DNA of 12,672 bases from assembly GCA_963580245.1 (NCBI GenBank), contig CAUZJO010000136.1:1-12672 (forward strand), read 5' to 3'. Numbering within the stretch: position 1 is the stretch's first letter; each line of letters starts with the position of its first letter. This DNA comes from CAUZJO01 sp963580245. GTDB taxonomy: Bacteria; Sumerlaeota; Sumerlaeia; MVZB01. Shown piece by piece: positions 7,720 to 12,672 of the stretch. The notes beneath the pieces were generated by a model, which did not search any database, was not told the DNA's origin, and was given only the letters and a program-made list of their open reading frames with translations. Both the position numbers and the translations under genes were made by a program.

Positions 7720-9123
7720 ATGACTCAGCCGACCGGCCAGACCGCGCAAGAAGTTCGTCCGAACAAAATGTATGCCTTCAAGATCGCCTTCATCGCCGCG
7801 GTCGGAGGTTTTCTGTTCGGCTACGATCTCAATATCATGGGCGGCGCTCAACTCTACCTGAAAGACTATTTCGAATTGGATGAGAATAGCTGGAGTTTTT
7901 CCAACGGCTTCGGCTTTACCGTCAGCAGCGCGATGATGGGATGCGTGCTGGGGCCCATTGCGGGCGGCTGGCTCTGCGACAAGATCGGACGGAAGAAATC
8001 GCTGATGCTCGCCGCGACGCTGTTCGGCGTTTCAGCAATTTGGACCGCCATCCCCAAGTCGATCGAAACCTTTAATATCTTTCGGATCATCGGCGGCGTC
8101 GGAGTGGGGCTGGCCAGCGTGGCCTCGCCGATGTATATCGCGGAGGTCGCCCCGGTTCGCCTGCGTGGACGGATGGTGACGATGAACCAGTTGGCCATTG
8201 TCGTCGGCAGCCTGGTGGCCATCATCGTCTCCTATTTCATCGCCGAGGGGTTTGCGCCGGAGGTAAGCTGGCGCTGGATGTTCGGTTCTGAACTGGTTCC
8301 CATTGCCCTGTTTATCATCTTCCTGTTCATGATCCCCGAGAGCCCGCGTTGGTACGCGGAAAAGAATCGCCACCGGGAAGCCCTGGACGTGCTGACCAAG
8401 GTCGATGGGGCCGAGGCGGCCCAGCGGGAGATGCGCGAGATCGCAGGTTCGTTGAATTTGGTCCAGGGACGGTTTTTGGAAGTCTTCTCGCCGGGCATCC
8501 GGTTCGCCGTGGGGCTGGGCGTTTTTTTGGCTCTGATGGGGCAGTTGACCGGCTGGTCGGTCATCGCCTTCTATATGCCGACGATCTTCAAGCTGGCCGG
8601 CGTCGCCGAGACAACCTCCGCGATCCGCCAGGCCATCATTCCCAATGCCGGCAATCTGGTCTTCACCTTCGTTGGAATCGCCCTGGTCGACTCGCTCGGC
8701 CGCCGTCCGTTGTACCTGGCCTGCTCGGTGGCGATGATTTTCTCAACCGCGCTGCTCGGGATCCTGATCATGATGGGCGTGCAGGGCTGGCCAATCGTGC
8801 TTGCCGTTACGATGTGTGCGTGGCCACACGCGATCGGCATGGGCGCGCTGGCGTGGCTGATTCTGTCGGAGATCTTCCCCACCCGGCTGCGGGCGCGCGG
8901 CATGATGATCGGGTCATTTGCAACCTGGGTCACGGCCTGGCTGGCCAGTTTTTCCTTCCCGGTTTTGTTCAGCTTTTCAGAAAAACTCACTCAATCGGCC
9001 GGCCCCACGTTTTTCATCTTCTCCTGTGTGTGCATCTTCTGCTTCTTTGCCGCGCTCAAGATCGTCCCCGAAACAAAAGGCCGGTCGCTTGAGGAGATCT
9101 CGGCCTCTTGGTTGAAGAAATGA
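7720..9123 (+). CDS. MFS sugar porter family transporter
   Basis: Predicted 467-residue inner-membrane symporter of the sugar porter branch of the major facilitator superfamily, with about twelve membrane segments. The diagnostic motifs are all present in order: GYD in segment 1 (34-36), DKIGRKK after segment 2 (87-93), RIIGGVGVG in segment 4 (122-130), PMYIAEVAPVRLRG (137-150), PESPRW at the end of segment 6 (206-211) and PETKG near the C-terminus (450-454). In segment 7 the usual Q-x-x-G-x-N sugar-binding pattern reads QLTGWS (275-280), with Ser in place of Asn. The ATG at 7720 has a modest GAAAGAG ahead of it. It probably imports the monosaccharide used by the isomerase/epimerase upstream, perhaps the product of the secreted GH127-like enzymes. 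Substrate is inferred from context only. Confidence 0.9.
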   Translation: MTQPTGQTAQEVRPNKMYAFKIAFIAAVGGFLFGYDLNIMGGAQLYLKDYFELDENSWSFSNGFGFTVSSAMMGCVLGPIAGGWLCDKIGRKKSLMLAATLFGVSAIWTAIPKSIETFNIFRIIGGVGVGLASVASPMYIAEVAPVRLRGRMVTMNQLAIVVGSLVAIIVSYFIAEGFAPEVSWRWMFGSELVPIALFIIFLFMIPESPRWYAEKNRHREALDVLTKVDGAEAAQREMREIAGSLNLVQGRFLEVFSPGIRFAVGLGVFLALMGQLTGWSVIAFYMPTIFKLAGVAETTSAIRQAIIPNAGNLVFTFVGIALVDSLGRRPLYLACSVAMIFSTALLGILIMMGVQGWPIVLAVTMCAWPHAIGMGALAWLILSEIFPTRLRARGMMIGSFATWVTAWLASFSFPVLFSFSEKLTQSAGPTFFIFSCVCIFCFFAALKIVPETKGRSLEEISASWLKK

Positions 9124-9222
9124 CGCGCTGATCAGACGCCCGTGGTCGGGTTCGGGACTCATGGATCACCCGCGCGGCAGCCCGACCGACTACCGACGCG
9201 AAACCCCAAAACGGGTCCGGGC
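9124..9222. terminator. Possible nested hairpin between convergent genes
   Basis: The gap between two convergent stops contains GTCGGG (9145-9150) pairing with CCCGAC (9181-9186). Nested inside, CGGG (9153-9156) can pair with CCCG (9169-9172). There is no T-run on either strand, so an intrinsic terminator is only a possibility. Confidence 0.2.
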
Positions 9223-10080
9223 TCACCGAAAATCAGTCAGCACACTCCTGGACGTGCGGATGCTGAGAGGCCCGTTCGTCACCAGCCGGAGGCTTTGGAC
9301 ATTGGCGGGGTTGCGTAGCCTGTTCCCCGTTGGGTGGCTATCGCCGGCGCCGGCGCGCGCATTGGCCTGGCGGCGGCGTCGGCCGGCCAAAAGGTTCGAT
9401 TTCTCGCGATTGGCCAACCGGCTCTCGCGCTTCAGGTTGAAACCCCGCCGTCTCTTTCGCAAGTATTGGTTCACGTCCTGTTTGATTTCACGGTATTCGT
9501 AGACGGCCCTTTCCAGTTCAGCGAGCGCGACGTAAACATCTGCGTGAGCGTCGGGGGCCGAATATCTCAGCGACGCGATTTCCGGCCTGCCCATGATCTC
9601 TTCGATGCGCCGATCGATGTTCCCGAGCTTTTCGACCGAACGGTAATACCGGTCGCCGAGGGGAAACCGATAGTGCTCGGCGATGTCCTGTCCGGTGCCG
9701 CGAACGTCCAGCCACGACCGCTCCAGGTTCTTGAGCCGGCTCAAACCCGAATCCCTTCCAGCGATCTCCCCGCCCCGGGGGCCTGAGCCCGAGCCATCCC
9801 GGTTAGCTCTGTGCCGATCTCCTTCCAGATCTTTCGGCCGAATGGCTTCGACCTTGACGATCCGAGACCTCGGAACCGCGATCTTAAGCCGCGAGTTTCT
9901 GACCGTGACGGTCTTGTCCGTGACGGCTTCGATCGTACCCGTCAGGGCCTTGCCGTCATCCAGATGGATGGTCACTTCCCGAGCCGTGGCGACTAAACCC
10001 CCGCTCTCGCCACCGAGACTCATCTCCGCGAAATCCGTCGGCGCCGCGACAAACGGCCGAGCCATGCAACAGAAACCCAA
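9223..10080 (-). CDS. Hypothetical protein with small beta-barrel-like N-domain and basic C-tail (body of a frameshifted secreted protein)
   Basis: I do not recognise the family. The open frame begins at TTG 10080 (ATG at 10065 is also possible) and gives up to 285 residues. Residues 35-80 (VTIHLDDGKALTGTIEAVTDKTV, then IAVPRSRIVKVEAI) resemble small SH3/LSm-like beta domains common in exported proteins of Planctomycetes-like bacteria. A Gly/Asp/Arg-rich linker follows, then a helical region with YRSVEKLGNIDRRIEEIMGR and LAELERAVYEYREIKQDVNQYL (about 140-207), and a very Arg-rich tail. The true start is very likely the ATG at 10120, in another frame, with a perfect ribosome site and signal peptide. 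A TGA at 10090-10092 closes this frame between the two. It lies 72 nt downstream of valS on the same strand. Confidence 0.6.
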   Translation of the reverse strand: MGFCCMARPFVAAPTDFAEMSLGGESGGLVATAREVTIHLDDGKALTGTIEAVTDKTVTVRNSRLKIAVPRSRIVKVEAIRPKDLEGDRHRANRDGSGSGPRGGEIAGRDSGLSRLKNLERSWLDVRGTGQDIAEHYRFPLGDRYYRSVEKLGNIDRRIEEIMGRPEIASLRYSAPDAHADVYVALAELERAVYEYREIKQDVNQYLRKRRRGFNLKRESRLANREKSNLLAGRRRRQANARAGAGDSHPTGNRLRNPANVQSLRLVTNGPLSIRTSRSVLTDFR

Positions 10081-10120
10081 ACGAAACGATCAGAACCGGT
10101 CGCAAGAAGGCGCAAGACAT
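9956..10120 (-). pseudogene. Start and signal peptide of the same secreted protein, in a shifted frame
   Basis: The ATG at 10120 opens a 54-codon frame beginning MSCAFLRPVLIVSFGFLLHG, a typical signal peptide (one Arg, then a hydrophobic core). It is preceded by AGGAGGTGA (10125-10133), a nine-base match to the 16S 3' end, with AGGAGG seven bases from the ATG. The frame stops at 9956. The downstream body is open in a frame displaced by one base. Removing one base in the TTTGGGTTT run (about 10078-10086) would give MSCAFLRPVLIVS continuing into GFCCMARPFVA-APTDF, still a good signal with a cleavage site. Either the gene is broken or a base was added in sequencing or assembly. Confidence 0.6.
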
Positions 10121-10124
10121 GGGA

Positions 10125-10133
10125 TCACCTCCT
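10125..10133 (-). promoter_or_regulatory. Strong ribosome binding site deciding the start at 10120
   Basis: The minus strand reads AGGAGGTGA, complementary to nine bases of the 16S rRNA 3' tail, followed by TCCC and ATG. A 5-bp hairpin (TACTC 10142-10146 minus strand, loop CATC, GAGTA 10133-10137) overlaps its first bases, so the site may be partly occluded. Confidence 0.65.
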
Positions 10134-10163
10134 ACTCGATGGAGTATGTATTCTCAAGAAAGG

Positions 10164-10192
10164 ATACTAACCAGATTCGCGGTGGATTGCAA
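10164..10192 (-). promoter_or_regulatory. Candidate promoter for the small secreted protein
   Basis: On the minus strand TTGCAA (10187-10192) and TAGTAT (10164-10169) are separated by exactly 17 nt, each matching four of six consensus bases. A transcript from here would have a leader of about 37 nt ending in the strong ribosome site. It lies immediately after the valS stop, suggesting the gene can be expressed apart from valS. Confidence 0.35.
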
Positions 10193-12672
10193 TCAATTCA
10201 GCCCGGCTCGGCGAGACTGGAGTTCCCGCAGCTCGCCCCGCATCTTCTCCATCCGCTCCCGTTCACTCTGGACGACCTCGGCCGGGGCGCCGCCGAGGAA
10301 CTTCTCGTTGGACAACTTCTTCTCGACGCCCCCCACGCCCTTCTCCAGCCGGGCGATGTCTTTATCCAGGCGCACCCGTTCCTGATCGAGCAGCTCCGCG
10401 GGCAGGTGGACGTGGATGACGACGTCCTCGAAGGCGCTGGTCGAGCGAAAGCCCTGGCCGTCGGGCTCGGCGGCCAGCCGTAGCTCGCCGATCTTCACCA
10501 GTGAGCGCTGAAAGTGGTCGTTGGCTTCCAGGATGGCCAGGCGTCGGCCGTTGGCGGTGACGATCTCGATGTCGGTGGCCATGCCCGGCTGCACGCCCAT
10601 CTCGCCGCGAATGCGCCGGATGTGGCCGATCGTCTCCTGGATCAGGCCCATCGCCTCCTCGGCCTCGTCGTCCTTGGCGAAGGCGTCGGCGCGCGGCCAC
10701 GCGGCCACCATCAGCGCATCGGCGGCCAGGCCCAGCGTTCGCCCCTCTCCCGGCTCCTCGAACGGCTCGCCCCAATTGGCCTTCAGCTTTCCCCAGATCT
10801 CCTCGGTGATAAATGGCGCCACGGGATGGAGCAGCCGCAGGATATGCTCGAGGACCGTCAGGAGCACCACCTGCGCGGCGCGCCGTGAGCGTTCCGTGGT
10901 CCGCGACGACCCCTCCGGCCCCTTCCCATAAAGCCGGTCCTTGACCAGCTCCACGTACCAATCGCAATACCGGTTCCACGTGAACTTGTAGACATCATCG
11001 ACGTAGAGGTCGAAAGCGAAACTCTCGAGCGCCTCGTCGGCCCGTTCGATCGCGCGGGCCAGCTCGCTCAGGATCCAGCGGTCCTCCAGTTCCAAGTCAT
11101 CGGCCGGCAACGCCCGCGCCAGCGTCTCGGCCGGCAGGTCGCGCGTGTTCATCATTGTCAAGCGCGTCACGTTCCACAGCTTGTTGGTGAAATTGCGCAT
11201 CTGCGTGAAGCGTTCTTCGCTCAGGCTGATGTGGCGTGTCTGGAACGGGTACGAGGTCAGCGCCAGGCGGATCGAATCGGCTCCGATCTCTTCGATCACA
11301 TCGAGCGGGTCGATCGCGTTGCCCGCGCTCTTGCTCATCTTCTTGCCGTGGGCGTCGCGCACGATGGGGTTGATCGCCACCTCGCGGAACGGGACGTCGC
11401 CCATGAACTTGAGCCCCATCACGATCATCCGCGCGACCCAGAAAAAGATGATGTCGAAACCGGTGATCAGCACCGAGGTCGGATAGTAGCGCGCGAGCTC
11501 GGGCGTTGCGTCGGGCCAGCCGAACGTCGAGAACGGCCACAACGCCGAGCTGAACCACGTGTCGAGCACGTCGGGATCCTGTTTCATCCTCTCGCCGCCG
11601 CATTTTTCGCAGCGCCCGGGCGGCCGGTCGACCTCGCAAACGATGTGACCGCAGTCCTCGCATTCATAAATCGGGATGCGGTGGCCCCACCACAATTGGC
11701 GCGAGATGCACCAGTCGCGCACGTTCTCAAGCCAGCGGAAGTATTCGTTCTCGTAGTGTTTGGGGACGAAACGGGTCCGGCCCTCGCGCACGGCCGCGAT
11801 CGCCGGCTCGCACAGCGGCCGCATCCGCACGAACCACTGTTTGCTCATGTACGGCTCGATCACGCAGCCCGAGCGGTAACAGTGGCCGACCGAATGCTCG
11901 TGGTCCTCGACCTTGACGAGCAGCCCTTGGGTTTCTAGGTCCTCCACGACGCGCTTGCGGGCCTCATGGACGTTTAGCTCCATGTAATCCCCGGCGTCGG
12001 CGTTGAGCGTCCCGTCCGGATTGAGCAGGTTGATGAACTCCAGGCCATGGCGCCGTCCCATCTCGTAGTCGTTGGGGTCGTGCGCGGGCGTCACCTTGAC
12101 CGCCCCGGTGCCGAAGTCCTTATCAACGAACGAATCGCCGATGATCGGGATGCGGCGGTTTATCAGCGGCAGGATGACGTGCTTGCCGATGAGGTCCTTG
12201 TAGCGCGGGTCCTCGGGGTGGATGGCGACGGCCGTATCGCCCAGCATCGTTTCGGGCCGCGTCGTGGCGACCTCGACGGCGCCGGACCCATCCTCGAGCG
12301 GGTAGCGGAAAGTCCACAGGTGGCCCTTGACGTTTTGGTAGACGACCTCGTCGTCCGAGAGCGCCGTCTGGAGCTTGGGCGACCAGTTGACGAGGTAGTC
12401 GCCGCGATAGATCAACCCTTCGTCATAAAGCTGCTTGAAGACAGTCAGGACCGCCCGCGACAGGCCCTCGTCCATCGTGAAACGCTCGCGCGTCCAGTCG
12501 CACGAGCACCCCAGGCGTTTGAGCTGGCTGATGATGCGCGAACCAGATCGTTCCTTCCATTCCCAGACGCGCTGGAGGAACTTCTCGCGTCCCATGTCGC
12601 GCCGGTCCAGTTTCTCGCGCTCCCACAGGTCGCGTTCGACCACGTGCTGCGTGGCGATCCCGGCGTGGTCGG
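10193..12672 (-). CDS. valS: Valine--tRNA ligase (valyl-tRNA synthetase), lacking only the N-terminus at the window edge
   Basis: Class Ia aminoacyl-tRNA synthetase that charges tRNA-Val with valine in the cytoplasm. About 826 residues are visible. The open frame continues to the right edge, where DHAGIATQHVVE is the usual ValS segment shortly after the HIGH motif. Only about 50-80 residues, including HIGH, are missing. Features in order: NWSPKLQTALSDDEV, the editing domain with TTRPETMLGDTAVAIHPEDP and DFGTGAVKVTPAHDPNDYEMG, a Zn-ribbon-like pair of CxxC motifs (CEDC and CEKC), DVLDTWFSSALWPFSTFGWP, the signature KMSKS (11328-11342), an anticodon-binding helical domain, and the C-terminal coiled-coil arm (RLDKDIARLEKGVGGVEKKL) typical of ValS. 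WxxS/DTWFSSALWP distinguishes it from IleS and LeuS. No defect is seen. The upstream gene is outside the window. Confidence 0.97.
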   Translation of the reverse strand, partial: DHAGIATQHVVERDLWEREKLDRRDMGREKFLQRVWEWKERSGSRIISQLKRLGCSCDWTRERFTMDEGLSRAVLTVFKQLYDEGLIYRGDYLVNWSPKLQTALSDDEVVYQNVKGHLWTFRYPLEDGSGAVEVATTRPETMLGDTAVAIHPEDPRYKDLIGKHVILPLINRRIPIIGDSFVDKDFGTGAVKVTPAHDPNDYEMGRRHGLEFINLLNPDGTLNADAGDYMELNVHEARKRVVEDLETQGLLVKVEDHEHSVGHCYRSGCVIEPYMSKQWFVRMRPLCEPAIAAVREGRTRFVPKHYENEYFRWLENVRDWCISRQLWWGHRIPIYECEDCGHIVCEVDRPPGRCEKCGGERMKQDPDVLDTWFSSALWPFSTFGWPDATPELARYYPTSVLITGFDIIFFWVARMIVMGLKFMGDVPFREVAINPIVRDAHGKKMSKSAGNAIDPLDVIEEIGADSIRLALTSYPFQTRHISLSEERFTQMRNFTNKLWNVTRLTMMNTRDLPAETLARALPADDLELEDRWILSELARAIERADEALESFAFDLYVDDVYKFTWNRYCDWYVELVKDRLYGKGPEGSSRTTERSRRAAQVVLLTVLEHILRLLHPVAPFITEEIWGKLKANWGEPFEEPGEGRTLGLAADALMVAAWPRADAFAKDDEAEEAMGLIQETIGHIRRIRGEMGVQPGMATDIEIVTANGRRLAILEANDHFQRSLVKIGELRLAAEPDGQGFRSTSAFEDVVIHVHLPAELLDQERVRLDKDIARLEKGVGGVEKKLSNEKFLGGAPAEVVQSERERMEKMRGELRELQSRRAGLN

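Noticed and set aside
7630..7851. Minus-strand 73-codon frame across the start of the MFS gene
   Set aside because: Overlaps the clear N-terminus of the transporter, with no supporting signal.
9334..9786. Plus-strand 150-codon frame opposite the small secreted protein
   Set aside because: No ribosome site. The minus strand has a perfect ribosome site, signal peptide and a plausible domain order.
1..12672. CRISPR arrays, tRNA or rRNA genes
   Set aside because: No regularly spaced repeats, tRNA cloverleaf ends or rRNA-like conserved blocks were seen on reading the sequence.

Overview
The window (about 12.7 kb, GC-rich, moderately dense) looks like a chromosomal segment of a Gram-negative-type bacterium with a large secreted carbohydrate-degrading repertoire. 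The style of the genes (multiple secreted sugar-hydrolase-like paralogs, a xylose-isomerase-like TIM-barrel epimerase, an MFS sugar porter) recalls Planctomycetota, Hydrogenedentota, Sumerlaeota or Lentisphaerota. That placement is an inference from gene style, not a taxonomic call.

Layout, left to right. (1) Positions 1-57, minus strand: the first 19 codons of what resembles an IS1380-type transposase, running off the left edge, with an AT-rich promoter-like stretch behind it. (2) Positions 325-6227: three paralogous secreted proteins related to the GH127 / DUF1680 beta-L-arabinofuranosidase superfamily, one on the plus strand (A) and two tandem on the minus strand (C upstream, then B). A and B converge. 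All three keep the Glu-x-Cys plus Cys-Cys set that forms the zinc/cysteine active site in GH127. B and C seem to lack the loop that carries the usual acid/base glutamate. (3) A 351-nt divergent intergenic region, then, on the plus strand, a sugar phosphate isomerase/epimerase (6579-7463) and an MFS sugar porter (7720-9123). (4) On the minus strand, valS (entering from the right edge, stop at 10193), followed by a small secreted protein of unknown function (9223-10120). The strong ribosome binding site and signal peptide of that last gene are in a different frame from its body, which points to a frameshift or a sequence error.

The central block can be read as a small glycan-use locus: secreted GH127-like enzymes release a sugar outside the cytoplasm, the MFS porter imports it, and the isomerase/epimerase converts it in the cytoplasm. 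No regulator, SusC/D pair or ABC transporter is visible. The three-paralog cassette with a shared, unusual N-terminal signature and C-terminal Trp ending is the most interesting part. The substrate is unknown.
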